Assembly: GCA_027257055.1 (NCBI GenBank)
Contig: JAPVLO010000123.1
Location: 2,232,001-2,296,000, forward strand
Length of the DNA: 64,000 bases
DNA from: Cephalopachus bancanus
Lineage: Eukaryota > Chordata > Mammalia > Primates > Tarsiidae
Direction: 5' to 3'
This document shows, in pieces, positions 11,633 to 23,710 of this stretch. Position numbers and translations under genes: made by a program. The number at the start of each line of letters is the position of its first letter. Positions within the stretch are counted from its first letter, which is position 1. The notes beneath the pieces were generated by a model. That model saw only the letters and a list, made by a program, of their open reading frames with translations. It was not told the origin of the DNA and searched no databases.

Positions 11633-11854
11633 ATTAGCATAGGATTGCCCAAACTTTCCCCATCACCCCATTGGTCAAAGTGAACCTTCCAATCCTATAA
11701 TTGTCCAGTTTACCCAGTCCTTTTTCCAGTGTCAGAGTTTAGTCCAATTCTGCCAGACAAATTTCTCTGCTTCTGTGATGCAGATTCAGGTCCAGGGTTA
11801 AGAAGAAGGTGCAAACTAAACTCAAAAGGTTAAGACAATTTACATAATAATAGC

Positions 11855-12075
11855 TGGGAGTGAGGTGGGGGAGAGGTAGAAAGGGAGGAAGACAGACAGT
11901 AAGGAAGCGATGGAGAAAGGGAGAGGCAGACAGGAACCCCTTTGGTGGGAGAGACAGAAGGGAAGATAGGGCAAGAGAGAAAAAGTCTTGCAGGCTGGGC
12001 TGGAGGAGAAGGTCTCTGAAGAATCTGGGGGAGATGGCAGTTCAAGGGAGAGTGGGTGGGACAGAGATCAGGAAG
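11855..12075. repeat. Purine-rich (GA) tract
   Basis: About 220 bases are strongly purine-biased on the plus strand, e.g. GGTGGGGGAGAGGTAGAAAG and GGAGAAAGGGAGAGGCAGAC. On the GNAO1 transcript this is pyrimidine-rich. The 118-codon plus frame here is a by-product of this composition. Confidence 0.6.
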
Positions 12076-12192
12076 TCAACAAAGAATATAAGAAAAAAGA
12101 GGGGGAATTGTCTTTCGGGTTACTTTTTCATGAGGATTCGGAGAAATAATCTTTTAATGATTTGTTTTGTCGGCTTTTCTGTGCCTATTTAT

Positions 12193-12456
12193 TTATGTAT
12201 TTGTGCATTTATTTAGAGATGGGAGTCTTACTCCTTCATCTCAGCTGGAGTACAGTGGCATGATGGCGGCTCACTGCAGCCTCAAGTAGCTGGGACTACA
12301 GGGGTGTGCCACCACGCCTGGCTAATTTTTTTTAGTTTTTGTAAAGGGGAGGTCTCACTATGTTGCCTAAGTTGTTCTTGAACTCCTGGGCTCAAGCAAT
12401 CCTCCTGCCTTGGCCTCCCAAGTGCTGGGATTATAGGTATGAGCCACTACCTGGCC
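12193..12456 (-). repeat. Alu SINE, old AluJ-like form
   Basis: Minus-strand Alu with an internal deletion after GCAGCCTCAAG. It keeps the ancestral A-box length (ATAGGTATGAGCCA) and a normal right arm (GATGGCGGCTCACTGCAGCC). Diverged target-site copies CTGTGCCTATTTAT and CTGTGCCTGTTTGT flank it. Confidence 0.9.
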
Positions 12457-12549
12457 CTGTGCCTGTTTGTATAGGACTCTGCTCTGGATCTGAACCACAT
12501 GGACTACAGTTTTATTAGCATTACATATCTATATTGTATACACATATAT

Positions 12550-12678
12550 TTTGTATTGCATGACCTTGGGCATGTCATTCAGCCTCTGTGTGCCTCATTT
12601 TTAAAAATTTATAAAAGGAGGACAACAATAATACAATTGCACAGGTGGTTGTTAGGAGTAAATAATTATAACATTAAG
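12550..12678 (+). repeat. MIR fragment
   Basis: GCATGACCTTGGGCATGTCA, AGCCTCTGTGTGCCTCATTT and GGTGGTTGTTAGGAGTAAAT follow the MIR order. Confidence 0.75.
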
Positions 12679-12745
12679 TAATGTTTATTAAATAATAATG
12701 CTTAAATTATTATTTAATAATGTTTATTAAATAATAATGTTTAAA
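12679..12745. repeat. 28-bp AT-rich direct repeat with internal 10-bp palindrome
   Basis: Two copies of TAATGTTTATTAAATAATAA plus TG(C/T)TTAAA lie at 12679-12706 and 12718-12745, differing at one base. Between and within them AAATAATAAT (12690-12699) and ATTATTATTT (12706-12715) form a perfect inverted repeat with a 6-base loop. Confidence 0.85.
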
Positions 12746-12984
12746 ACGGGCCCTGGAACATAGCAAATTGAAAACCACTACGATCCTGGAGTCAGTAATT
12801 CCTGGAGCTTCAGTTCTGTGAATCCATCTATTTGCTGCTGACCCCTCCAGCAGAATCACCACATTAGACCTGGCTTAGCACCACCTCCTGGTGGAGCCCT
12901 GGAGTCTCAGTTTCTTGATCCTCATCCTTTTGCCCAATAGCTAATCAATCACCAGGTTCCTTTCTTTCCCTCACTTTGCTACCT

Positions 12985-13590
12985 TTTCCTTCTGACCCCT
13001 CAGCTAGATCCTCTCACCTCATTCATGGCCCATTGCTGTAGCTTACCATCTTAAGTCTCTCTCTTCCCCCAGTCCACTCTGTATATGCCATCATAATTTC
13101 CTAAAATCTCACCTTCAACCCGTCCCTCGCCATGGCTGTCTACTGCCAACAGGATAAACTCCTTGGCATGCCTTACAGGGCCCATCAATCTGGACCCAAC
13201 TGTACCTTCCAACTGCCCCACACCTTGCTCAGATCTGAATCCTCTGTTCTGGCCACTAGCCTCCTCTGCCAATCAAATCTCCCTCAGTCATTCCAACCTC
13301 TGCCTTTACTTCCTTCTTTTCTGTCTTCAAGTGCCTTTCCTCACCCTCACCTGCACCTGTCAAACCATATCTGTGCTTTAAGGACAGCTCCAGCCTCATT
13401 GCCTCTAAGAAGCTTTCTGTGACCACCTGGCGGAAGGGCTGTACTCACTCGGCCTGTGAGCTCCACCTTCCCAAGAAGATGGCCAGCTCCTTAAAGGCCC
13501 CAACTCACAAGCCTTTGAAACTTTACATAGGCTTAGCACCAAACCTACATATAATAGATACTCATTCAACATCTCTTCATTCAGTGATGA
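12985..13590 (+). repeat. L2 3' region
   Basis: CCAACAGGATAAACTCCTTG, GGCATGCCTTACAGGGCCCA, GAAGCTTTCTGTGACCACCT and TACATATAATAGATACTCAT follow L2 order. It explains the frames at 13132-13422. Confidence 0.75.
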
Positions 13591-13639
13591 AGTTATAGGC
13601 ACTTTTTTTTCTCTAAGAACTGGGAAAATTAGAAATATT

Positions 13640-14200
13640 CCGTTAAAGGAATGAGTTTTGAAGACCTACTAAGAACTAAGCACTGTGCTGGTTGCTGGAG
13701 TGAAAAGGTAATCCAAACATAAATGACACAAGCCTTGATCAGAAGACCTTAAATTATGAAGGGGTTCTTAGCCTAGCTCTTGTGGGCTTCCAGGGGCCAG
13801 AACCTCCTGTAATTGCATGCAGTATTTCCTAGAGGTGTGCATGTGTACCTTTCATTAACTGCTCAAATGGACTCTGACCACCTTAAAATGCAAGGCCCAC
13901 TGCTCTAAGGAAAGACTCACAATCAGTTAATTTATATCCCAGTGCATGAGATAAAGGCTTATGGAGAAAACACTAAACTGAGTTTCTCTGGGGGAAGGAA
14001 CAAAGGTTTCATGAACATGATGGAGCTTAGCTGACCCTTACTGAGTGGAGCAGTTCAACGGAAAAGAGGAGAGAAAGGTGCTAGAGGCAGAGAACATGAC
14101 CTGAGCAAAGACCTAGAGGCTTGAGAGTGTGGGGCATCTGATGAGGCTGGGAATGGGGGATGGAAACCAAAGAACGATGGAAAGAGGTATCTGCTGTTTG
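13640..14200 (-). repeat. L2 3' region, degraded
   Basis: AAGCACTGTGCTGGTTGCTG near the start and GAACATGACCTGAGCAAAGA near the end match the reverse L2 terminus and its neighbouring part. The middle is poorly conserved. Confidence 0.5.
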
Positions 14201-15720
14201 TTCTGTGTGGAAGCTCTTTCAGGCTTGTTCTCACACATAATCATGTGGCCTCAACTGAGTCCATACCACAGAGAGGCCAAGGGAGAAACCACTGGAGGCC
14301 AGGGCAGGTGGTGAATCAGCTGCCAGGAGAAGCTAATTATTCTAGTGGCTGAGACTGAGGTATAGCAAGGAACCTTTCAGATGCATTTCTGTATGGACAG
14401 TGCAAGGCTGGCTGGCCCAAGCAGGTGCTGGGTGTGGAGCTCTCTTCCTCCAGATGGCCCCAGATGGGTGGGAGAGTGGTAAAGAGAGATGAAGACGGCA
14501 AGAGAGGGAAAGAGATCTTTATTATTTAGAGACCAAAACACCAGTCTGGGTCTGTGCTACATGACGTGGTTCCCCCACATCCAATGGCAGATACCCTAGG
14601 TGGGCAACTGCTGGGGATCTGAGAGAGGAAAAGACTTGGAGACCCAGTCCTGAGGTCAGGGCATCTGGGTATCAGCAGCTGAGTGGCTGCAGGCAGCTCA
14701 GGCTGAACAGAGCTTTATCTTCTACGCCTCCCTCAGGGCCTGAGGGGCTTATCTGGAACCTTCTGACTCCTCATCCTCCTATGGCTATCCATCCTGAAGT
14801 AGCTGCTGTCCCCACCCTCAGATCAGTCTCTCCTATCACCCTGTTCTACTTTCTTCACTGTCCTCACCACTGAGATTGTGCAGTCATCTACTTGCTAGCT
14901 TGTTTGCTGCCTACATTTTTAGAAAGGAAGCTCCCTGAGAACAAGGAAGGGGGAAGGCTCTCAACTCCCTATGCCAGCAGGTGCTGCAGCCCTTTCAGAT
15001 CTGGTATGTCCACTCATCAAGAGGAAAATCGATGAGCACTTCTTCCCGGCTCCACAGTCTGCAAATCCACTCCAGTCTGCTCCCAGGACATAACTTTCTC
15101 CAGTTGCTCAGCTTGCTCAGGCCTGAGTCTTGGGTCCACTTTACTTTCCTGCTCCTCACAGGTGTAAGAACAAAGAGAGGGGTGTCTGAGTGCCTGGGAG
15201 GCCTTTGCCAGTCAGGAAGATCATGCCTGATGAGCCTATGCTGCCCCAGGGATGAGTCGGGCACCTGCCATGGTGCCACCAGGCATAATAGCATGGGGCT
15301 TGGACTCTTTTGTGTCTAGTGGACTCTCCAGGGAGTCATCACTTTGCTCTCAGTCTCACCTCCACTAGAGCCTTCCCTTTCCTCTTGCTTGAGGGCTGAC
15401 TTGTCCAGGAAATTCCACAGATGACAAACAGCCAGAGAAGGGCCCCTGGTTCCCAGGGGCCTGCAGTATAGTCCTTAATATATCATAGTTCTAGCAATTC
15501 CCAAGCAATCATCTCTCTAGTCAGGATAATAAAATGGAAGAAAAAAAATCCCATGGGAACAATTACTGTTTTCCAAAAGGGAAGGAGAAAAGCATTCCAA
15601 AGTCACACTGACTTGCCTAGGTTATATATGATTAGGACAGCAGATCTTTGGGAAGGAAGAATTGGCTGGGAGGTAGGCATGGCAGTGTACATACACACTC
15701 TTGGAAAATCTTGTGTGCTG
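14201..15720. other. Mostly unique intron; possible L2 trace
   Basis: A weak plus-strand L2-like match lies around 14830-14960 (TTAGAAAGGAAGCTCCCTGA). The rest, including the antiparallel frames at 14981-15319, shows nothing I recognise. Confidence 0.4.
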
Positions 15721-15728
15721 TGAGCATG

Positions 15729-15762
15729 TGTGTGTGCATGTGTGTGTGTGTGTGGGGGGTGT
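15729..15762. repeat. TG microsatellite
   Basis: TGTGTGTGCATGTGTGTGTG continuing to TGTGGGGGGTG. Confidence 0.9.
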
Positions 15763-15914
15763 TCCTTTGGCACAGTGCCTACATCTGGCTAAGATTCAAG
15801 CATCATGCCCCCTTCCTTGGCCAAAGGGAGACAGAGAGACCAAGGCCTGTAGCTTTGGCCATGACTGAAGATCAGACCAGGCATTCTCTGCTCTGAGCTT
15901 TCATACCTGAGTTA

Positions 15915-15985
15915 CTCCATGTAAAGAGCTTAGCACAGTGGCTGGCAGTGAGTAGGTACTCAACGAACGATAACTATTTTTATTC
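15915..15985 (+). repeat. MIR 3' end
   Basis: GTAAAGAGCTTAGCACAGTG then GTAGGTACTCAACGAACG matches the MIR terminal part. Confidence 0.7.
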
Positions 15986-16569
15986 CCATGGTTGCTATTA
16001 TTATTAATGAATTAAGCACTGTGTTCATCTGGGCTAGTGCTGATAATCTGAGTGGTTCACTGGACTTTATTCCTGCTGTGCTCTTTCGTGTACCTCCAGC
16101 ATCTAGCACAATGCACAGCACACTATAAGCCTGCAGTGAGTGTACCCCTCCATTCTCCTCCCTCTTTCCACAGGCCCTGGCTTTGGGAGCCAATCCAAAA
16201 TCGATCTCCCAGGGGAGAAGTGCTTCCTCTGTAGAAATAGCTTCATGACTTAGCCTCCCAGAGAAGCAACAGATGGGTCGAGGACCCCTGGCAGCACCCG
16301 GCTTCCCCACCCCAGGCTGACCTGGGATACACTCTCAGTCACCAAATTTCCCAGCACCTGGAGGAGCCAATGCCTGAGCCAGGACAACGCTGCCCCATGG
16401 AATTAGGACTTTGTGCATAAAATATTAAATTTTACATTTAAAGCTGTTTGTCACAGATGATTTATCAGATACAGAGATGTCCAGGATAATCTTCCTCTGT
16501 GAGGGAGATGATTTTTAGCAAAGAAAGGACATATATATAACATACAATCACATCACACAGTAATCAGAG

Positions 16570-16852
16570 GTTTTATTTTTATTTTTTGAGTTGGAGTCTC
16601 ACTCTGTTGCCCAGGCTGGAGTGCAGTGGCATACTCACAGCCACACCAGCTCTGATGATCCCTCCGCCTTAGCCTTCCAAGTAGCTGGAACTACAGGCAT
16701 GCGCTACCACGTCCAACTAATTTCTTTTATTTATTGTAGAGACGAGGTCTTTCCAAGTTGCCTGGGCTGGTCTCAAACCCACGGCCTCAGGCAATCCACT
16801 TGCCTCAGCCTCCCAAAGTGCTGGGATTACAGGCTGAGCCACCGAGTCAGGC
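16570..16852 (-). repeat. Alu SINE, A-box-deletion lineage, early form
   Basis: Minus-strand Alu with CCCAAAGTGCTGGG and ACAGGCTGAGCCACCGAGTC (A-box deletion). The right arm reads GTGGCATACTCACAGCCAC, without the GC-rich hairpin, and has a small deletion. Perfect target-site copies CAGTAATCAGAG lie at 16558-16569 and 16853-16864. Confidence 0.95.
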
Positions 16853-16864
16853 CAGTAATCAGAG

Positions 16865-18055
<1,191 letters not shown>

Positions 18056-18059
18056 ATAC

Positions 18060-18125
18060 TTTAAAGCACTCAGAACAGGAGGAGCACACACCAAGCACTC
18101 AATAAATGTTATTCGTTGGTATTTT
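18060..18125 (+). repeat. MIR 3' end
   Basis: TTTAAAGCACTCAGAACAGG and CACTCAATAAATGTTATTCG match the MIR terminus. Confidence 0.75.
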
Positions 18126-18690
18126 AAGCAAAGCAAAGCTTTTAGGTCTAGACTTGTTGAAGATCCCTGCAAGAAGTCTGCAAATGTATGATACATTTTT
18201 CTTTCATGGAAAACTCACAGTGCTTTAAAAATGAACACATAACCACCTTCATCCTTGACAACAGAAAAGTCAACAGAAGGGCCTACTCTTCCATTCTTGG
18301 CTGGGATTTAACCACATGCTGCTCTTGTTCTGGTGGAACTGAATAAGGACCCAGAGGACATAAAGGAGGCGTCACAGCTCTCAGAGGCCACTCAACACAT
18401 CCTCACTACTGCTGAGGATCCAGAAAGCTGGAAGGAGGGGATCACACCAAAACTCTGAAGAATCCTCTTATAACTAAAGTAATCAAAAAAGAGCAAATGA
18501 ATTTTAAGACCACTATCCAACATTAGTCACCCGCCAATAAACCGTGTAAACTCTTCTGTGGTCACATTTGCAGCCCAAGAATGAATACTACTTGTGACAT
18601 GTACACATACCAATATCATAGCTGAGACCTCCCTTCCACTTCACCACAGTCTCTTCCCATTCCTTTATTAACCTCATGCAGGAGCAAATT
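18126..18690. other. Unique intron, nothing recognised
   Basis: No repeat or exon-like signal supported. Confidence 0.4.
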
Positions 18691-18694
18691 GCTA

Positions 18695-19145
18695 AAAATT
18701 ATTTTTTCGAAAAGCAGCTTTATTGAGATATAATTCACATGCCATACAATTCACCCACTTAAAGTACACAATTCAGTATTTTTAAGTATATTCACAAGGC
18801 TGGGCAACTGTCACCATAATCTAATTTTAGAACATTTTTGTCTCCCCCAGAAGGAACCCTGTTCCTAGCAGTTACTCCCCAACTCCAACTCCAACCTTGA
18901 GCAACCACTAATCTACATTCTGTTTCTATAAAATTATCCATTCTTGATATTTCATATAAATGGGATCATATAACATATGGTTTCTTTCCCTTAGAATGAT
19001 GTTTTCAGGATTCATCCATATTGTAGCATGTATCAGTAGCTCATTCCTTTTGATTACTGAATAAGACTCCATTGAATGAATATAATACATTTTATTTATC
19101 TAGCCATCAGCTGATGGACACTAATGATTCCCATTGCAAAATTTG
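18695..19145 (-). mobile_element. Old L1 (L1MB/L1MC-type) 3' region
   Basis: AGCTTTATTGAGATATAATT, CAATTCACCCACTTAAAGTA, ACTGTCACCATAATCTAATT, GCAACCACTAATCTACATTC and GCCATCAGCTGATGGACACT follow the reverse complement of the 3' part of old mammalian L1 elements. It has no intact frame. Confidence 0.8.
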
Positions 19146-19289
19146 ACTTGGTGCTGGCGTATGAGTCTTCATCCTGTGCTTCTCTAAGAAACAGATCAGA
19201 ATGTAGCATTAAGTAACTTTATCAAGTTTTTGTTGACCTTTATTAGCAATAAGTCCATTTTTTAAAAAAAGGTTTCTTGAGGGCATATA

Positions 19290-20936
19290 TAACCAGTCCA
19301 GATGACAAGTGCACTACCCCAGAGAGATCTCAAAGAGAACTTCTAGCTTCCACTATAAACAACCAGAAAACTGGACCAAACACATGAAACAAGTGTTTTC
19401 AGGCATTGGAAAACAGCCAGTGCATGACTGTGATCCCTAGAGAAGGGAGACCAAGGAGGTGAGGCCTATGATTGCCTGGGCTTCCATCTGGAGGTGTTTA
19501 CCAGACCACAGTGCAGAGAGGAAGAACCTGAGCAGAACACAGCAATTTTACAGAGTTGAAGAGGTAGAGATCAGAGTTCAGGAGGGCTGAGGTGGCTAAA
19601 ACTCAAAGGGCAGAGGACCAGAGAGGAGAAAACTGCAAAGTAAGCTCCAGACATCTGTAGAGGTGATCCCTTGAGTCTGTGGCTGAAGAGGATGAGATTC
19701 CACAAGTAGGCAGGGGACAGTTACTAAAGAAAGAACAACTCTAAGGGCTTTTATAGTTGAACACTTCCCAGAGTTCATTCAAAGCTGAGAGATATTCAAG
19801 TTCCAAAGAGCCAGAGTGGAGCGTCCTTGTTGAATGTCTGGGACATTCAGTAGAGACCTCAGAAGGCTCACGCCATAATGACAGGCTGAACAAGCTCTAG
19901 AGCCAAGGCTACTTTAAATTTGCCCTTACAAAACTTAAAAACAAACCTTAAAAACAACCAAGCTGACCAATAAGTAACTTAATTACCTGAAAGAATAAAG
20001 TCCATTAGTCTTTAAATGAGGACAATGAAATACAGACACTCAACAATATAATATTCATAATATCAGCACTCAATAAAAAGTCCTGAATATGCAAGATAGC
20101 AGGAAAGTGTGACCCATAACTAGGAAAAAAAAGTTAGTCAATAGAAGCATACTCAGAAGTGTCAGATATCACAGAATTAACAAATAAGGATTTTAAAACA
20201 TATTTATTTTAAATATTTTCAATAAGTTGAAGAAACCATGAGCAGAATGAGGAATGAATGGAAGATATAAAAAAGAACAAAATAGAATATCTAGCGATGA
20301 AAATATAATTTTTTTTTTTGAGACAGAGTCTCACTCCGTCACCTAGAATGCAGTGGAACAATTCTGGCTTACAGCAGCCTCAACCTCCTGGCCTCTCAAG
20401 TGACCCTTCTATCTCTACTTTCTAAGTAGCTGGGACTATAGATGCATGCCACCACGCCCAGTTAATTTTTTTTTGTAGAGCCGAGATCTCACTATATTGC
20501 CCAAGCCTCCAACTCCTGGGTTCAGGTGGTCCTCTTGCCTTGGCTTCCCTAAGTGCTGTGATTATAGGCACAGGCTACTGTGCTCAGCACAAAAATATAA
20601 TATCTAACATAAAATTTCATGGGATGGGATTAACAGCAGATTAGACACACATAAAAGATTAGTGAACTTGACAAGGTAATAGAAACGATTCAAATCAAAA
20701 CACAGACAGGAAGAGGGCTGAAAAATGTATCATGATGTTTATAGCACATGTAAAATTATACAACAATAGCATGAATATTGAGAGGGACAAAATAAGTATA
20801 CTGTAGAATGATTCTTATATGTGAAAAATGTAGTATAATATTGCCTAGAAGCAAAGTGTAATAAATCACGATACAAGTTGTAAATGCTAGAGCAACTACT
20901 AAAAAAATCAAACAAACAAAAAATAACTGTCACCTA
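19290..20936 (+). mobile_element. Old L1M/HAL1-type 5' region, split by an Alu
   Basis: The GC-richer start GAAAACTGGACC...GATCCCTAGAGAAGGGAGAC gives way to an A-rich part with TGCAAGATAGCAGGAAAGTG, TGACCCATAACTAGGAAAAA, GTCAATAGAAGCATACTCAG and, after the Alu, GCTAGAGCAACTACTAAAAA. These are familiar pieces of the 5' region and ORF1 neighbourhood of old L1/HAL1 elements. The left limit is uncertain and no frame is intact. Confidence 0.65.
20310..20591 (-). repeat. Alu SINE, old AluJ-like form
   Basis: Minus-strand, diverged Alu with normal A-box length (ATAGGCACAGGCTACTG) and a right arm reading GGAACAATTCTGGCTTACAG. Target-site copies AAAATATAAT lie at 20300-20309 and 20592-20601, inside the L1M element. 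Confidence 0.92.
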
Positions 20937-21144
20937 GACTCCCCCAGAGGTTGGGAACCTCTGGGTGACCTGAGAGGTACAGGTGGGATTTGCTGGTCCC
21001 CATGAAATGATATGCTTCACCAGAAGTCAGTGGAATGAGTTTCTCATGCTCCATTTGGACCAGCAGACCCTGCCACTCTCTGGGAATGCTTTCTAGACCC
21101 TTGGCTGCCTAAGGAATTTTCCTCTACCTGGGGATGGGACTACC
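20937..21144. other. Unique intron, nothing recognised
   Basis: Short stretch of higher GC content between old repeats. Confidence 0.4.
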
Positions 21145-21335
21145 ATTTTTTGCACCTATTAGTATCATTCATCTTTACACCTACCTAATTGGGTAGGAAG
21201 GGTAGGTTTTTATTATACCATGTGACAGAAGAGGAAACTGAGGCTGAGAGAGATTAAGCAATTGGTCCAATGTCTCTCAGCAGGTAAGTGCTAGAGCCAG
21301 GAACAAGACACAGGTCTCCAAGTTAACGGTCCCTT
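21145..21335 (-). repeat. MIR fragment
   Basis: ACAGAAGAGGAAACTGAGGC, GAGAGATTAAGCAATTGGTC and AGGTAAGTGCTAGAGCCAGG follow the reverse MIR. Confidence 0.85.
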
Positions 21336-21696
21336 CTACTACACCTCAATCCATGGGCTGGACTAGGCAGAACACTGCCTGACAGGTCTCAGCATAGTGC
21401 CTAGAGTGTCCCAAGATAAAGATGCTTCATTCAAGTTTTCCAGAAATGTTGCAATTTGGGGAATATTGTTCAAATCATGATTATTAGCCCTATAACTTGT
21501 TCCAATGGGTTTATATTAGCTTAAAAGAGGCTTCCTGTTTCAGGGTAGACTTTTATATCCCCTCCCACTACTAGGTAATAAGTCAAAACTAGAAAGCTTG
21601 GACTATATAGAACAACAGCAAGAAATATGATTCATAATCCCACCACCCAGAAAAATCACTGAACTGTTTACTGTAAGTCATTCCCCAGCACTTTCT

Positions 21697-22003
21697 TTTT
21701 TTATTTTATTTTATTTTATTTTATTTTTTGAGTTGGAGTCTCACTCTGTCACCCAGACTGGAGTGCAGTGGCCGCTCCCGGCCACCGCAGCCTCGACCTG
21801 CCGGGCTCCGGCGATCCTTCCGCCTCAGCCTTCCAAGTAGCCGGAATTACAGGCATGCGCTACCACGCCCAGCTGATTTTTTGATTTATCGTAGAGATGA
21901 GGTCTCGCTGCCCAGGCGGGTCTCGAACCCGCGGGCTCAGGCAATCCACTCACCTCAGCCTCCCAAAGGCGCGGGATTACAGGCTGAGCCACCGAGCCCG
22001 GCT
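21697..22003 (-). repeat. Alu SINE, A-box-deletion lineage, youngest-looking copy
   Basis: Minus-strand Alu with an ATTTT-repeat tail. It carries every derived mark: the A-box deletion, CCCAAAGGCGCGGG, the 5-base left-arm deletion (CTCGCTGCCCAGGCGGG) and the perfect hairpin GTGGCCGCTCCCGGCCAC. It is rich in intact CpG. Perfect target-site copies CCCAGCACTTTCT lie at 21684-21696 and 22004-22016. A nearly full-length open frame (21728-22018) runs through its antisense and is not a gene. Confidence 0.97.
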
Positions 22004-22119
22004 CCCAGCACTTTCTAAAAGCCACATTTCTCCTCTTATTTCCCTCAGAATTGATTTGAGGCAAACATTTTTAAACGTATCCGAAAGGCCCCTTTACTTT
22101 CTGTTTCCCATATCATTTC

Positions 22120-22280
22120 AGAGAGGCAGAGTAAAGCAGTGGTTAGACTAGGTGTCAAACCCTGATGACCTGTGTCCCTGGTAAATGATTTAACTTCTTG
22201 GGCCTTGGATTCTTTATCTGCAAGGAGTTGTGAGGAGTACATATTGAGGCATCTATCATGCAGTAAGTATATCACAAATG
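22120..22280 (+). repeat. MIR fragment
   Basis: GTAAAGCAGTGGTTAGACTA, GTAAATGATTTAACTTCTTG and TTGGATTCTTTATCTGCAAG follow the MIR order. Confidence 0.75.
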
Positions 22281-22364
22281 GCAGCTATTAGTGATCATAT
22301 TCCCATTCTAAAGCCAATCTCCTGCACATAGCACTTCTTCATTTGTAGTACAAAAGTAGGACAA

Positions 22365-22575
22365 TAATGGTAGCTCATGTCTGAAGGTCTACCCTGTGGA
22401 CTAAGTGCTTTACATGTATCTTTTCAGTGAATCTTCAAAGCAATCCTAGAAGACAAAGATCAATCATTATCTCCTCTGTACAGATGAAGAAACTGAGACT
22501 CAGAGAGGTTAGGCCACTTACTTGAGGTAACACGGCTAGTAAGTGGCAGATGCTGAGAGGCAGAGCTATAACTTC
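22365..22575 (-). repeat. MIR fragment, nearly full length
   Basis: ACAGATGAAGAAACTGAGAC, TCAGAGAGGTTAGGCCACTT and GCTAGTAAGTGGCAGATGCT follow an upstream GTGCTTTACATGTATC. Confidence 0.9.
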
Positions 22576-23051
22576 TGCCCTGGGTCCCTATGTCCAGGAG
22601 GATTTCACACATAAAACAAGTGTCAGAACTCTCCTTATACCACCTGCCCAATGTTCTGACAAAGAAAGGAGGCATCTGGATTGGGGCTGGAGATGCAGCC
22701 CTCCAGAGTTCAGTCTTATGTGACAGCTCATCAGGTCTGAGTCCTGGAGGTGACAAGACCAGGATTTGGAAATTTGGAGTGAGACTCCATGAAATACCTC
22801 AGCAACAGTTAGTGGCATCTCACACGGCAGTGGCCCCAGATGGGCTGGTCTTCATTTATATGACCGAGTGATAAGATTGCAGAATTAAGTCCCCAAAACA
22901 CCATTTGAGCCTCTGGATCCAACCATGCCTGAAGCCAATCATAATCCTACATTTTTTTTAGTGATATGAGCCAAATAACTCTCTTTTATTTTTGCATAAG
23001 CTAATTTGATTTGGGTTTCTGCTACTTATAACCAATAGAGATACGACTAGT

Positions 23052-23349
23052 GCCGGGCTCAGTGGTTCAGCCTGTAATCCCAGTGCTTTGGGAGGCCGAG
23101 GTGAGTGGATTGCCTGAGCCCGTGGGTTCGAGACCCGCCTGGGCAACTTAGTGAGACCTCATCTCTACAATAAATCAAAAATTAGCCGGGCATGGTAGTG
23201 CACGCCCGTAGTTCCAGCTACTTGGAAGGCTGAGGCGGAAGGATCGCCGGAGACCAGCAGGTCGAGGCTGCAGTGGCCGGGAGTGGCCACTGCACTCCAG
23301 TCAGAGTGACAGAGTGAGACTCTAACGCAAAAAAAAAAAAAAAAAAAAA
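23052..23349 (+). repeat. Alu SINE, A-box-deletion lineage, hairpin form (plus copy of an inverted pair)
   Basis: A full dimer starting GCCGGGCTCAGTGGTTCAGC and ending CTCTAACGC plus about 22 A. The right arm has GTGGCCGGGAGTGGCCAC. The left arm keeps CCCAGTGCTTTGGG and GGGCAACTTAGTGAGACC, so it is intermediate. Perfect target-site copies AGAGATACGACTA lie at 23037-23049 and 23350-23362. It is antisense to GNAO1 and faces the next Alu. Confidence 0.96.
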
Positions 23350-23410
23350 AGAGATACGACTAAAACATGTTTTGTACTTTGGTAACAATAATAACCAGAG
23401 ACCATCTTCT

Positions 23411-23697
23411 TTTTTTTTTTTGAGTTGGAGTCTCACTCTATAGCCCAGACTAGAGGGCAGTGGCCGCTTCCGGCCACCGCAACCTCGACCTGCTGGGCTC
23501 CGGTTATCCTTCCGCCTCAGTCTTCCAAGTCGCTGGAACTACAGGCGCGTGCTACCACGCCTGGATAATTTTTGATTTATTGTAGAGATGAGGTCTTGCC
23601 AAGTTGCCCAGGTGGGTCTTGAACCCACGGGCTCAGGCAATTTACTCACCTCAGCCTCCCAAGCACGGGATTACAGGCTGAGTCATCGAGCCCAGCC
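23411..23697 (-). repeat. Alu SINE, A-box-deletion lineage, hairpin form (minus copy of an inverted pair)
   Basis: Minus-strand Alu with GTGGCCGCTTCCGGCCAC, CCCAAGCACGGG and the intact left-arm GCCAAGTTGCCCAGG. Perfect target-site copies GAGACCATCTTCT lie at 23398-23410 and 23698-23710. Its T run starts 61 bases after the A run of the preceding Alu. Confidence 0.96.
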
Positions 23698-23710
23698 GAG
23701 ACCATCTTCT

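Noticed and set aside
21728..22018. Repeated frames with [24 protein letters not shown] products, here and at 9.0, 25.7 and 29.9 kb
   Set aside because: They are antisense translations of Alu elements. The product is well known from Alu and is not a protein family.
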